DNA of 64,000 nt from the NCBI GenBank assembly GCA_001189345.1, contig LFKV01000011.1, positions 1 to 64,000 of the forward strand, in the 5' to 3' direction. This document shows, one piece after another, positions 19,150-30,136 of this stretch; the first letter of the stretch is position 1, and every line of letters begins with the position of its first letter. Source of the DNA: Candidatus Paraburkholderia kirkii. GTDB lineage: Bacteria > Pseudomonadota > Gammaproteobacteria > Burkholderiales > Burkholderiaceae. The notes under the pieces were generated by a model. It was given only the letters and a program-made list of their open reading frames with translations, was not told the origin of the DNA and searched no databases. The translations under genes and the position numbers were made by a program.

Positions 19150-20055
19150 ACCGCCGAAGTCGCGGCGCTCGCCGCGCTCGCGGGTCCGGCGATCGTCACG
19201 CCCGCGTTTCCGGCGACCGGCCGCACCGTGCGCGACGGCCGCGTGATCGTGCGCGGCGTGCCGCTCGAAGAGACCGAAACATGGAAGCTGGAGAACGCCG
19301 GGCAGGACGCGGCATTGCGCGCCATGCTCGAAGCGGCGGGCCTGCGCGTCACGCATGTCGGGCTCGATGCGTTGCGCGCGGCGCCGCAGCATGTCGCCGC
19401 GATGATCGCGACGGCCCCGGCCGACGGCATCGGCGCGATCATCGTCGATGCGGAAACGGGTGACGATCTCGCCGCGCTGCCGGATCTGTTCGATGCGAGC
19501 GCCGCTGCGCACGCCGCGCGCCCGATCGACCCGGCGCAAGGCCCGATACTCGCCCTCGTCGGCAGTCTCTCCGCGATCTCCGAGCGTCAATGCGCGATGC
19601 TGCGCGCCGAAGCGGGCGTCCGCGAGATGATCGTGCCGCCCGCCGTGCTGCGCGACGGCGCGCGTCACCCGGAATGGCAGGCGTGGCACGAGCGCATCGG
19701 CGCGAGCGTGCGCGGCAATCAAGATACGATCGTGCGCATCGGCCGCGACGACGCCTTAGATCCCGCGGAAGGCGCGCTTCTGTCGAGCGCGCTCGCGACG
19801 CTCGTCGCGCCTCACTTCGAGAAGCTCGGCGGACTCATCGCGACCGACGGCGAAACGGCGCACGCAATGCTTGCCGCGGCGCATGTCGGCAGTCTCGAGC
19901 TCGTGCGCGAAATCGAGGCGGGCGTCGCGCTCGGCCGGACCTCGGGCGGCAATGGCCCCGCCATCGTCACCAAGGCGGACGCGTTCGGCAGCGAGCATGC
20001 GCTGCTCGGCGCGTACCTGCATCTGCGCGGCGCGGACATTACCGTCGCGCGCTGA
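19150..20055 (+). pseudogene. Four-carbon acid sugar kinase family protein (DUF1537), N-terminally truncated
   Basis: The reading frame is open for about 300 codons but begins after a TAG (19147-19149) with TAEVAALAALAGPAIVTPAF, which belongs well inside a protein of about 420 residues. Recognisable parts are FPATGRTVRDG, VGSLSAISERQ, GGLIATDGETAHAML and a C-terminal GNGPAIVTKADAFG, typical of the kinase nucleotide-binding domain. The family phosphorylates four-carbon sugar acids and is normally encoded beside a PdxA2-type dehydrogenase, as here. The N-terminal roughly 100 residues and the promoter are missing because of the junction with the dmpP remnant. Confidence 0.75.
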
Positions 20056-20081
20056 ACACGAACATAATCAGACGAAACATC

Positions 20082-21087
20082 ATGAGCAACTATCTTCCCG
20101 TAATCGGCATCACGATGGACGACGCGAGCGGCGTGGGCCCGGAAATCGTCGTCAAGAGCCTCGCCCACGACGCGTTCTACCGGCAGTGCCGTCCGCTCGT
20201 GATCGGCGATGCGCGCCGCCTCGAGCGCGCGAACGAAATCGTCGGCGGCAAGGCGAAGGTGCGCCGCATCGCGGACGCAACGGAGGCGCGCTACGAGCCG
20301 GGCGTGATCGATTGCATCGACCTCGGTCTGATTCCCGACAATCTGCCCTTCGGCGAACTGTCCGCCGTCGCGGGCGATGCGGCGTATCGGTACATCGCGC
20401 GTGCCGTGGAACTGGCGCAGGCCGGTCAGATCGATGCGATCTGCACCGCGTCGCTCAACAAGGAAGCGCTGCACGCGGGTGGACACAAGTTCCCCGGCCA
20501 CACGGAGATGCTCGCGCATCTGACGGGCGTCGACGAAGTGTCGATGATGCTCGTCGCGCCGCAATTGCGCGTGATTCACGTGACGACGCATATCGGCATC
20601 ATCGATGCGATCCGCAAGATCGAGCCGGGTCTCGTGCAGCGCACGATCGAGCGCGGCAACGCGACGCTCGTGAAGGCAGGCATCGCGAAGCCGCGCATCG
20701 GCGTGTGCGGCATCAATCCGCACGCGGGCGAGAATGGCCTCTTCGGTTCGGTTACGGCGAGGAAGAGGAGAAAATCATTCCGGCCGTCAGGCCCTGCAGG
20801 AGCGCGGGCTCGACGTGACGGGCCCCCTGCCCGCCGATACGCTGTTCTATCGCGCGGGACGGGGCGACTTCGACCTCATCGTCGCGATGTATCACGATCA
20901 AGGGCACGGTCCGGTGAAGGTGCTCGGTCTCGAGGCGGGCGTGAACGTGACCGTCGGGCTCGACGTGATCTGCACGTCGGTCGATCACGGCACGGCGTTC
21001 GATATCGCGGGCAAGGGCATCGCGAACGAACGCAGCATGCTCGAAGCGCTGCGCCAGGGCGCGGAGCTGGCGACGCGGCGTCACTGA
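20082..21087 (+). pseudogene. PdxA/PdxA2-family 4-phospho-sugar-acid dehydrogenase, frameshifted
   Basis: It starts MSNYLPVIGITMDDASGVGPE at 20082 and has the family's metal site pieces FPGHTEMLAHLTG and HVTTHIG, then [11 protein letters not shown]. Here TTCGG is tandemly duplicated (20742-20751) and one C is missing near 20785. Removing the duplicate and restoring the C gives [22 protein letters not shown] and a continuous 333-residue protein ending at 21087. The remainder has the third metal histidine in [13 protein letters not shown]. The neighbouring DUF1537 gene suggests a PdxA2 oxidising a 4-phospho-D-erythronate-like substrate, not vitamin B6 synthesis. Confidence 0.8.
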
Positions 21088-21149
21088 GCGCGCATTCGCG
21101 GTCGGCGCGACAATAGGCGCTCCACACGAAGCGCTCGCGCCGGCCCATC

Positions 21150-22460
21150 ATGTCTTTTCAAACTTCCTTCGATACGCTGAGCGCGTATCTGGCGCATCGC
21201 CGGCCTGCCCGACGATGCGCTTTCCCTCATCGACCTTCCCGGCCGGGATCCGTTGTTTCCCTCCAGTTTCGAGGTCGGCACGGCGGCGCTGGCGGCTTGC
21301 GAGCTCGGCGCGGCGCGGGGCGCCGGAAGGCAGCGCGTTTGCGTCGATATGACGCACGCGGCCGTCGAATGCACCGGGGCCTTCACGGTCGACGGCAAGG
21401 AACCGGAGACATGGGGGCGCTTCTCCGGCCTCTATCGCTGCGCGGACGGCTTGTCGCATTCACGCGAACTTCGAGCATCATCAGGATGGCGCGCTGCGCC
21501 TGCTCGGGCTCGATCCGCGAACCGCGACGCGCGAGGATGCCGAGCGCGCGCTGCTGTCGTGGCGTGTACGAGAATGCAGCGGCCGCGCAAGGTCTCGTGG
21601 TCACGCTGCTGCGCACGTTCGACGAATGGGATGCGACGCCGCAGGCGCGAGCGATCGCCACGCAGCCGCTGATGACGATCACGCGCGGCGATGCGCGGCC
21701 CGCTCGACGGGCTGCGTGTGCTCGATTTCACCCGCATTCTCGCAGGCCGGTCGGCGGGCGCGTGCTCGCTGCGTTCGGCGCCGATGTCATGCTCGTGAAC
21801 GGGCCGCATCTGCCGAATATTCCCGCCATTGCCGATACGAGCCGGGGGAAGCGGTCGGCGCTCCTCGATTTGCGCGCGCACAGCGCGATCGGGAAACGCT
21901 TTGGCGGCTGATCGACGAAGCGCATGTTTTCTCGCAGGGATGGGATATCGGCCGGGCGGCATCGCTTCGCTCGGATTCGGGCCGCAAGCGCTGGCCGAGC
22001 GTCGGCCCGGCATCGTTTATACGTCGCTTACCGCATACGGCAACGAGGGACCGTGGGCCGAGCGGCGCGGCTTCAATTCGCTCGCTCGTGCAGACCGCGA
22101 TGGGGTTCAATGCCGCGGAAGGCGAAGGCAAGCCGCGCGCGTTGCCGATGCAGACGCTCGACATGGCGAGCGGGTTCCTGATGGCGTTTGGCGCCGCCGC
22201 GGCGTCATGGAAGCAGCAGCGCGAAGGCGGCAGCTGGCATGTGCAGGTCTCGCTCGCGCAGACGGGACACTGGCTGCGCGGATTGGGACGCGTCGATGGC
22301 AGGTTGAAGATCGCGAAGCCGGACTTCGCGCCGTATGTCGAGCGCTACGAATCCGACTTCGGCGAGCTGATGGCGGTGAAGCCGAGCGCGCGCCTGGAGC
22401 GCACGCCCGCCGGTTACGCGCGGCCCTCCGTGCCGCCGGGAACCTCCCGACCCGAGTTAG
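21150..22460 (+). pseudogene. CoA-transferase family III (CaiB/BaiF) protein, heavily frameshifted
   Basis: Pieces in all three frames assemble into a family III CoA-transferase: MSFQTSFDTLSAYLA at 21150, FEVGTAALAACELGAARG, VDMTHAAVECTGAF, then near 21720 FTRILAGPVGGRVLAAFGADVM-type sequence, FSQGYRPGGIASLGFGP, RPGIVYTSLTAYGNEGPW, and DMASGFLMAFGAAAAS. At least five frame changes are needed. The 3' limit is uncertain, near 22460. The original substrate cannot be inferred. It follows the pdxA2-like gene on the same strand, but the 62-base gap leaves co-transcription open. Confidence 0.7.
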
Positions 22461-22655
22461 TGAGCGGCCGGGAGGCGGAGGCTGGAAACGTGTCACCTCC
22501 GCTTCGGTCCGCCCGCAAACGTCTTTCCCGACGCGCCTCGCGCGCGGCTCCAATCGTCTCAAGTTTCCACAGAACGTTCCGTTAATGCGTTGTTGGCGCG
22601 CCATAGTGCGCGACAGTCCGTGCTCATTTCCAACAAGACAACCGACAACGTTCTC

Positions 22656-23424
22656 ATGAAACTGCTCTCGAAGATCATGCTGCTCGCACTGCCCATTCTC
22701 GCTGCCTGCGAAGGCGGAGGGAGCGACCAGACGTGCATCACGAGCGGAGATCTGCAGAAAACGTGTGTCGCCAAGACTTCGCACGCGATTCCCGAAGGCA
22801 TCTGGTTCGGCGCGACGACGACCGGGCTCGCCGCGCAGACGATCGTCCTCGAAACCGGGCAATACTTCAGCATCTATACGCGGAGAACGGCGGCCTCGTC
22901 TGGCTGACGGAAGGCATCGTCACGGCCACCGACGGCGCATTCACCGATCCGGCGACCGTCGCGGTGCACTATCAGGGCGCGATCATCGCCGGGACGCTCT
23001 CCGGAAACTTCACGGCGAAGAACACGCTCGCGGCGGCGACGTCGATCAACACGACGCCGAATACCACGGCGCTGAGCTTCAACGGCAATTACGACGCCAC
23101 CTACGACACGCCGCTCGCGATCGGCGACGTGCTCGGCACCTGGAGAAACCCGGCGAACATCACCACGACGACGGCCATCACGTTCGCGGCGGACGGCTCG
23201 GCGACGGGCGCGCAGGGCGCATGCACGTTTGCCAGCAACTTCAAGCCGCGCGCGACGGGCAAGCATATTCTCGACGGCACGCTGACGTTCACCGACTCCT
23301 CCTGCGCGACGGGCAGCGGCGTGACGATGCCGGTGGAAGCCACCCTCTCGTCAACAACCAGATGAGCATCGTCGGGGTGACGCCGCAGCGCTCCACCGCG
23401 TTCTATCTGGCGGCCACGCGCTGA
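22656..23424 (+). pseudogene. Putative lipoprotein of unknown function, frameshifted
   Basis: It starts MKLLSKIMLLALPILAACEGGG at 22656. LAAC is a lipobox, so the mature protein would be anchored by Cys18. The frame breaks near 22880, continues as GGLVWLTEGIVTATDGAFTDPATVAVHYQGAIIAGTLSG, and breaks again near 23345 before VNNQMSIVGVTPQRSTAFYLAATR at the end. The body is rich in Thr, Ala and Gly with repeated beta-strand-like stretches. No family is recognised. Similar lipoproteins of unknown role are common in Burkholderia relatives. Confidence 0.65.
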
Positions 23425-23458
23425 CGCGGCGCCGGCGAGCGGTCCGCCCGAGCGAGCG

Positions 23459-24061
23459 TCAGACGCACTGCGCCTCGCGTACGCGCGAGACGCCCGCGTC
23501 GACGCTCACCGGCACGCGCCGCGCGAGCGCGCCACATCAACGAGCGCGCACATCAACTCGTAGCCGATCGTCCCGGACGGCTCCGCCACTTCGTCCACCC
23601 TGACCTGCTCGCCCCACAGTTCGACCGGCGAACCGATGCCCGCCGCCGGGCACGGCGTGAGATTGACCGTGAGCATGTCCATCGACACGCGTCCGACGAT
23701 GCGCGTGCGCACGCCCTCTCCCGGTCACCGGCGTGCCCGTCGGCGCGTGGCGCGGATAGCTGTCCGCGTAGCCGCACGCCACCACGCCGATGCGCATCGG
23801 ACGATCCGCCGTGAAGGTGCGGCCATAGCCGATCGTCTCGCCGACATCGAGCGTCTGCACGCCGATGATGCGGCTGGCGAACGTCATCGCGGCACGCAGG
23901 GAGAAACCTTCGATGTGACGCGCGCAACCCGTCGGCGACGCGCTGTAGAGAATCGTCCCGGGCCGCACCCAGTCGCGATGCGCGCGCGGGTGCCAGAGCA
24001 CCGCCGCCGAATTCTTATGGCTGCCCATGCCACGGCCGAGACCGACCGAGCGTGTTGACAT
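23459..24061 (-). pseudogene. alr: Alanine racemase, C-terminal half only, frameshifted
   Basis: Only the C-terminal half of a PLP-dependent alanine racemase remains: [27 protein letters not shown], then [23 protein letters not shown], and the catalytic-tyrosine region [14 protein letters not shown]. The frame then changes near 23715 to [15 protein letters not shown] and GYELMCAL. A 17/16-base tandem duplication (23522-23554) shifts the last part; without it [18 protein letters not shown] and a stop at 23459 follow. The N-terminal PLP-lysine domain is missing at about 24061. The gene is dead. A second racemase elsewhere would be needed for cell-wall D-alanine. Confidence 0.8.
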
Positions 24062-24224
24062 GGGCGCTTTTCCGGTGCGGAAAAGCCGGCTACTCCCCAG
24101 CGGGGAAACGTGAGCTTAACATGACCCGGCGGCCGCTCCCGCGCGGATCGCGTCGATTGAGGTACAGTGAACGCGTTATGCCGCAGTTCCCACCTCATGC
24201 AGACAGCACCATGACGGAGGCACC

Positions 24225-24671
24225 ATGCAGGCAGGTCAGCTCACACAGGCGGCGGCGCGCGAAGCGGTCGAGCGGCTCTATCGCGCCTTTTCGACCAGGG
24301 ATGTCGCGCTCCTGCGCGAGGCCGTCACATCCGACTGGCAATACATCCCGAGCCGCCCGGACAAAAGCCCGGTCCCGACCAGATGATCCCCGTCTTCGCC
24401 GATCTCGCCATCGCGCTGCCGGACATGCGCATCGAGCTTCTGGACATGCTGACGCAGGACAACCGCGTCGGCGTGCGCGCCGAGGTGAGCGGCACGCAGT
24501 CCGGACCGTTGATGAGCATCGCCGCCACGAAGAAGCCCATCCGCTTCGCCATCCACCTCCTTCCACGAACTGCGCGATGACCGCGTGTCGAAGACCTGGG
24601 ATCTCGAGGACTGGCTGAGCGTATTCCGTCAACTCGACGCCGTCCCGCCCCGGATGAATCCGCGCGTCTAG
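24225..24671 (+). pseudogene. SnoaL-like/NTF2-fold protein (ester cyclase type), frameshifted
   Basis: From ATG 24225, preceded by GACGGAGG, the frame reads MQAGQLTQAAAREAVERLYRA to SDWQYIPSRP. A shift near 24365 moves to KPGPDQMIPVFADLAIALPDMRIEL with the family's conserved PGPDG-like and PD motifs. A further shift near 24560 is needed for FHELRDDRVSKTWDLEDWLSVFRQL, ending at 24671. SnoaL-like proteins are small alpha+beta cones acting as cyclases, isomerases or binding proteins. No substrate can be named. Confidence 0.7.
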
Positions 24672-25152
24672 GCGCGCCTCGCCCTGCCCTTCGCGCCGCG
24701 CGGTCGTCTGTAGGACGTGTTCGACGCACAGTCCGACGAGCATCGCGTCCAGACGCTCCAACGCGCGTGCCGCCTCGCGCAAGGCGGGCGCATCGGTACC
24801 GAACGAATCGAAAAAGAGCAGCTCGCGCTGCCTCGCGCACCGTCTGCACGGCCGCGCTCAACTCGCGCATGCGTTCGAAACCCGCGGCACGCGCCTTTTT
24901 CTCCAGCAACCCGACGAGCACTTCCAGCGGCTGCGGCTCGTCGCGCTCCGCGCCCGCATCGTCGAACAGGGAGAGAAAGCGCAGTACGCTGCCTTGCAGC
25001 CGGCGATGCGCATCCACCAGATCGCGGATCGACTCGGCGCGCTCGTGATCGCGCGCCCCCTTCACGGTGATGATGGTCGCGCCATAGCCGCCTTCGGCCG
25101 ATTCCAGGGCCGGGGCGTCGAGGGAGGTCGTGAAACGGGTGCGCGTCAGCAT
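24665..25152 (-). pseudogene. Hypothetical protein, frameshifted, 3' end uncertain
   Basis: From ATG 25152 the frame reads MLTRTRFTTSLDAPALESAEGG, then a charged helical stretch DHERAESIRDLVDAHRRLQGSVLRFLSLFDD and LLEKKARAAGFERMRELSAAVQTV. Near 24820 the sense moves to another frame (FDSFGTDAPALREAARALERLDAMLVGLCVEHVL). The stop is not clear; the frame runs antisense into the SnoaL-like gene. Composition is that of a real, mostly helical protein. I do not recognise a family. Confidence 0.45.
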
Positions 25153-25292
25153 GATGCTCGGTTGCGGAAAATATCGGTAGCGCGAATCGGTTCGCTGTAT
25201 ACTAGTAAATATATCGCATTGCCGGACGCGCGGCGTCGAAGACCCCCGTCGAAGATCCATACGGCATCGTGCCGAACTGCCCTACGGCACGC

Positions 25293-27097
25293 TCATTTCC
25301 CCAGCAGCCCGAACACGCCGACGCCATTCTTCGTGCCGACATACACCTTGCCGTTCGCGATCATCGGCGTGATGAACTTGTTGCCCTGGCCGAACTGGTC
25401 GCGCCCGCCGGTGTCCCCGCTGTTGTACAGCTGGCGGCCGAGATTGGTCGCGTCGTAGGCGCGCAGGCCGGCGATCGTGCCGTTCTCCACCGCCCACAGA
25501 ATGCCGTTCGTCGCGCCGTTCGCGGAAATGCTGGGCGTGGCGCCCGGAGAGCCGAACGCGTTCGCGGTCTGGGGCGTGCTCGAGAGCGCGGCGTTCGTGA
25601 TCGTGAACGCCTTGATGCTGTCGCCGATCGAGCCGAAGTACACCGTATTGCTGAAGTACGCGGGCGCCGCGAACATCGGCCCGCGAATCTGCCCGACGAG
25701 CTCCTGATAGATGTGGTCCGCGTTCGAATCGAACTTGCCCATCGAGTCGCGGTTCACGACGTAGATCGTCGAGTTCTTGCCCGCGCCGAGCGCCAGATGA
25801 CGGATCGTGCCGCTCGCGTTGGCGAGATCGGGCAGGACGAGCGCCCCGCCCGAGTCGAGGTCTTCTTCGTCGGCGTTCGATTCCTGCACCGTGTTCGACG
25901 GCTGGAAATAGTCGGTTACGGTGAGCGTCGGCGTCGTGCCGAGTTTCAGGAAGCCGTTGCCGAAGTCGCCGTTGATCGGCATGTCCTGCGCGTTGAACGT
26001 GGCGTCGAAGGTGCCGTTGGCGTCGAGGAAAAGATGGACGCGCCGTCCGACGCGAGGCCCGCGCCGCTCATCCAGATCGCGCCCATCTGGCCGTTCGGCG
26101 TGACGTTCAGCACGCTCGCCTGCTGGAGCGTGCTCGCGTTGTAGCCGATCACCCAGCCAGTGTACGGAAGGATGTCGCAGTGCGAGGTCCAAGCGGTGTA
26201 GACGACGCCGTTGAGCAGCAGCAGCGACGCGCGCTCGGCGTACTGGCCCGGATCGAACGAGACCGCGCCGTTCTGGCTGCCGACGCCGTTGCCGGGATAG
26301 GTCGCGGCGATTTCCGTCGGGCCGTTGAAGAGCTCGGCGCCCGTCGTGATGTCGAGCGCGTGGATACGCTGGTGATAACCGCCCGAGCCGTCCTTCGCCT
26401 TCGACATGCCGACCACGTACATCGCGCCGTTCGGCCCGCGCGACCGGTCGATGACCGGCGTCGCCGTGATGCCGATGGTCGGCGTGATCTGCGAGCAGCC
26501 GTGATCGTCGCTGGGCGATTCGCCGTTGCCGAGCGTCGTGGTCTTCCAGAGCACGGCGCCGCTATCGGCGTCGAAGGCGTAGACGCTGGCGTTCTCGGTC
26601 GCGACGTACAGCACGTTGTGCGTGCAGCCCGCGATCGGCACGCGCCGGCGAGGAAGAGCGGCTCGGCGTCGACGGCGCCATCGACGGAAAAGACCGCGAG
26701 CTTGCCGAAGGTGCTGGCGTTGACGTTCGCCGGCGTGAGGATGGTTTCCGCGAGCTGCTGGCCCGTGCGGCCGATGTCGTTGTGATAGGTGGCGACGTCC
26801 ATCGGATTGCCCACCGGCGGCATCGTACCGGTGCCGGAGCCGGTCCCGGCGTTGCCGCCCGTTCCGCTCCCGGTTCCCGTGCTCCCCGTACTCCCCGTGC
26901 CCGTACTTCCGCCGCCCGGCGAGGTCGTTCCGCCCCCTGATGCGCCGGATGGACTCGATGCGCCAGAAGGCGCGCTACCGCCCGTCGCCGTCGATGCCGA
27001 ATCGACGCTGGAGCCCCCAACCACTGCACGCGACGATGATCGCCGCCACGACCACGGTGCCCAAAGCGGCGGCACGGCCCGAGAAATGCGCTCTCAT
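25293..27097 (-). pseudogene. PQQ-propeller-like lipoprotein with Gly/Ser/Thr linker, frameshifted
   Basis: The start MRAHFSGRAAALGTVVVAAIIVAC at 27097 (GAGGAGG upstream) carries a lipobox. A roughly 70-residue low-complexity linker of Gly, Ser and Thr follows (27000-26830). The body has beta-propeller blades: VLYVATENASVYAFDADSGAVLWK, AMYVVGMSKAKDG, and late VYVGTKNGVGVFG. Frames change near 27020, 26640 and 26035. It looks like an exported quinoprotein-like or BamB-like propeller. No catalytic role can be assigned. It stands alone, 196 bases from the nearest gene downstream on the same strand. Confidence 0.65.
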
Positions 27098-27439
27098 TTG
27101 CATCCTCCTCTTCCGGACGAGCAGGACAAGCAGGGCAAGGCCCCCGCGCCGCGCATCATCAAATTCCCGGAGCGAATTTGTTGCAACCCGTTATCTGTGC
27201 CAACCTAGAGTTTTTACCTAGATAGTTACCCTTAGTACGGCGTTCACCATGGGAATCATCGCCGCCACGCCGATCGCCCTCGTTTCGTTCATCGCCGCAA
27301 AGCTGCGCGCCGCCACGCGCGACGCCCTCAAGGCTCGCGCCAGGGTCAGCGCGTTGATGGCCGAAGCGTACCGTCGAGCGATGTAACGCCTCGGCGCGGG
27401 GAATATTCCCCGTGCGCCTTGTACCGCGTCGTCGCATGC
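27098..27439. other. Intergenic region with weak 45-codon ORF
   Basis: Between the propeller gene and gcd there is one short plus-strand frame (27249-27386, MGIIAATPIALVSFIAAKLRA onward) with no good ribosome-binding site. An AT-richer stretch near 27170-27240 may be the promoter of the propeller gene. I see no RNA gene. The small frame could be real, but the evidence is only its openness and the rough hydrophobic start. Confidence 0.3.
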
Positions 27440-29579
27440 TCACTGCAGCGTGTAGGCGATGACGTAATCTCCCGCCTTCGTCCCGAGCGAGCCGTGCCCG
27501 CCGGCGGTCACCAGCAGATACTGCTTGCCAGCGGCGTCGGCATAGCTCATCGGCGTGGCCTGGCCGCCCGCCGGCAGCCGCACCTCCCAAAGCTTCTTTC
27601 CGTCGCGCACGTCGTAGGCGCGCACGTACTGGTCGAGCGTGCCCGTCAGGAATGCGACACCGCCGGCCGTCACGATCGTTCCGCCCAGGCTCGGCACGCC
27701 GAGCGGCATCGCAATCGGCAAGGGCGCGCTGTCGACGATCGTGCCGTTCCTGTGCATCCACGCAATCTTGTTCGTGCGCAGATCGACGCCCGCCACATAG
27801 CCCCACGGCGGCGCCTGGCACGGAATTCCCAGTGGTGAGAGAAACGCGCTGATTTCATAGCCGAAAGACGTGCCGCGCACCAGCTTGATGCCGCTCGTCT
27901 CGCTGCCCTTCTTCTTGCCGTTGCCGTCCGGAATCTGGTCGCGCGGAATCAGCTTCGACGTGAACGCCATGTAGTCCGGATTCGCGATCAGAATCTGCCG
28001 CACCGGATCCACGGAAATGCCGCCCCAGTCGAACACGCCGAAATTGCCGGGGAACACCAGCGTGTCCTGTTCCGACGGCGGCGTGAACGGTCCGTCGTAG
28101 CGCAGGCTCCTGAACTTGACGCGGCACCAGAGCTGATCGAAGAGCGTCGTGCCCCACATGTCCGCTTCCTTCACGCGCGGCGGGTTGAAGTTGAGCGCCG
28201 AGACGGCCTGTGTCGGCGACGTGTGATCGCCCTTCGCGGCGCCCTGCGGCACCGGAACCTCGCTGACCGGCACGATCGGCTGCCCCGTCTCCCGATTCAG
28301 CACGTAGATGCTGCCCTGCTTCGTCGACGCGATCACCGCCGGCTGCATGCCCTGCGCCGTCTGAAGGTCGACGAGCGTCGGCTGGCCGCCCACGTCCATG
28401 TCCCACAGATCGTGATGCGTGAACGAGTAGTTCCAGCGCAGCTTGCCCGTCGCGGCATTGAGCGCGACGAGGCCCGCCGCGAACTTTTCGGCCTGCGGCG
28501 CGCGCTGACCACCCCATTGGTCGGGCGTTTGATTGCCCATCGGCAGGTAAATCAGGCCGCGCTTCTCGTCGACGCTGAACATCGACCACATGTTCGGCGA
28601 GTTGCGCACGTACGTGCCGCCCGGCGCGATGGGTTCGGTGGCCTCCGGATTGCCCGAATCCCAGTTCCAGACGAGATGACCGTCGTTCATGTCGAACGCG
28701 CGGATCACGCCCGACGGCTCGTTGTTCGATTCGTTGTCCGTCACGTGGCCGCCGACGATCACGAGATTGCGGAAGACCGCGGGCGGCGACGTCGAATAGT
28801 AGCCGCCCGGCGTGAACAGGCCGACGTTGACGCGCAGATCGATCGCGCCGCCTTTGCCGAAGCCCGTGCAGGGCTTGCCGGTGTCGGCGTCGAGCGCGAC
28901 GAGGCGGGCATCGGCGGTCGGCAGGAACAGGCGGCGCGGGCACTCGGCCAGCACCGTGGTCTGCGCGGGCGTCTGCGCCGGCGCGGCGGGCGCCGATGCC
29001 AGAACCGCCGCCCCTCGGCCGGCGCGGACGCGGCCGAGGCCGCCTGCGCATCCGATGCCGGCGGCGCGCTGGCGGCCGGTGCCCACATTCGCGTCGGGCT
29101 GGTTGGCATCGGCGGCGACCTCCACGTCGATGCGGCCGAGCCGGTCATGCGGATCGTTGAAATACGTGCCGACGCCGAGCAGCAGCGCCAGGATGATCGC
29201 GGCGGCGTGCGGCGTGCGGCGTGCGCGGTGGAAGGCGGACCGAACAGCGCGCCGCGATGCACGAAGGGTATCAGCAACCAGATCGCGAGCAGCACCCAGA
29301 TTCACAAACGCGGCAGCAGTTGCCAGAAATCGAAACGCACTTCGGTCACGGCCCAGATCGTCGAGCCGAACAGCACGAGCGCGAACAGCAGGAGTGCGGA
29401 GCGGTGGCGTATCAGCAGCAGGAGACCGGTCAGGACGATGGCCGTACCGGCGATCAGTAGTACCAGGATCCTTTCAGCGCCGCGAAATACGCGCCGCCTG
29501 CCGCGAGCAGCGCGCCTACGACGATGAACACGATGGCCGTAAAGAACGTAAGCGGATGAAGTTTTCCGTTTCCAGCCAT
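27440..29579 (-). pseudogene. gcd: Membrane-bound PQQ glucose dehydrogenase, frameshifted with internal deletion
   Basis: Gcd oxidises glucose to gluconolactone in the periplasm and feeds ubiquinone. The N-terminal membrane anchor is visible from ATG 29579 (MAGNGKLHPLTFFTAIVFIVVG), but shifts near 29460 and 29300 split its transmembrane segments. The PQQ propeller domain is long and open (ECPRRLFLPTADARLVALDADTG to the end, with GQPTLVDL, VLNRETGQPIVPV and GNFGVFDWGG). Between the anchor and this point about 100 family residues, including the first propeller strands, are missing around 29050. About 710 codons remain of the usual 800. Confidence 0.85.
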
Positions 29580-29746
29580 GCTGAATCCCCTCCGTGACGA
29601 TGATTGGGCGGAACACGGCCGGCAGGCGGTCGTGGTTCGGACGCTGTCGAAGCAATCCGCGTGCCGTTTCGGCGGAAGGCAACGCGTATGGAGGGGAGGA
29701 GCGTGCTTACGATGACTTGCCTGCATCGTTGCGGCAGCCGTGAAAA

Positions 29747-30070
29747 TCAGCGTTGCCGCGGCCAGAGTCCGCGGTGCGGGCTGGCGGGAAGCGCGCCGGA
29801 AACGAACGCCGCTTTCAGATCGGCGCGTTCGGAGAAACACGGCGCGTCGAACCACATCAGGAATTCCTCGCGCCAGCTGCCCCAGGCGTTTTCGTCGAAA
29901 TCGAAGTCCTCGTCGATGCGACCGTTGTCGCGCAAATACGCGCCGACCACTTGCGTGCCGTTCCAGTAGGCGACGGCGACATCGGTCAGATCCACGGTCA
30001 CGCCGCGCGGAAGATCGCGCAACATCATCGCGACGTGCGCCTTGAACGATTTGAATTCGGTCGGTCTCAT
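29747..30070 (-). CDS. Hypothetical acidic protein
   Basis: An intact 107-residue frame from ATG 30070 (MRPTEFKSFKAHVAMMLRDLPRGV). The middle is acidic and aromatic: DNGRIDEDFDFDENAWGSWREEF. No signal peptide or membrane segment is seen. The composition and codon use are those of a real gene, and it is undamaged among many broken neighbours. No family is recognised. It may be co-transcribed with the small gene at 30137-30397, which lies 66 bases upstream on the same strand. Confidence 0.6.
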   Translation of the reverse strand: MRPTEFKSFKAHVAMMLRDLPRGVTVDLTDVAVAYWNGTQVVGAYLRDNGRIDEDFDFDENAWGSWREEFLMWFDAPCFSERADLKAAFVSGALPASPHRGLWPRQR

Positions 30071-30136
30071 CGCCTGCTCCGCGTCGAAAAGTGCGTAAGA
30101 AAGGACTGCGTGAATCGATTTCTGAGGCCCGTTCGT

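Noticed and set aside
27159..27821. 220-codon minus-strand ORF
   Set aside because: Overlaps the gcd C-terminus in another frame; composition is shadow-like.
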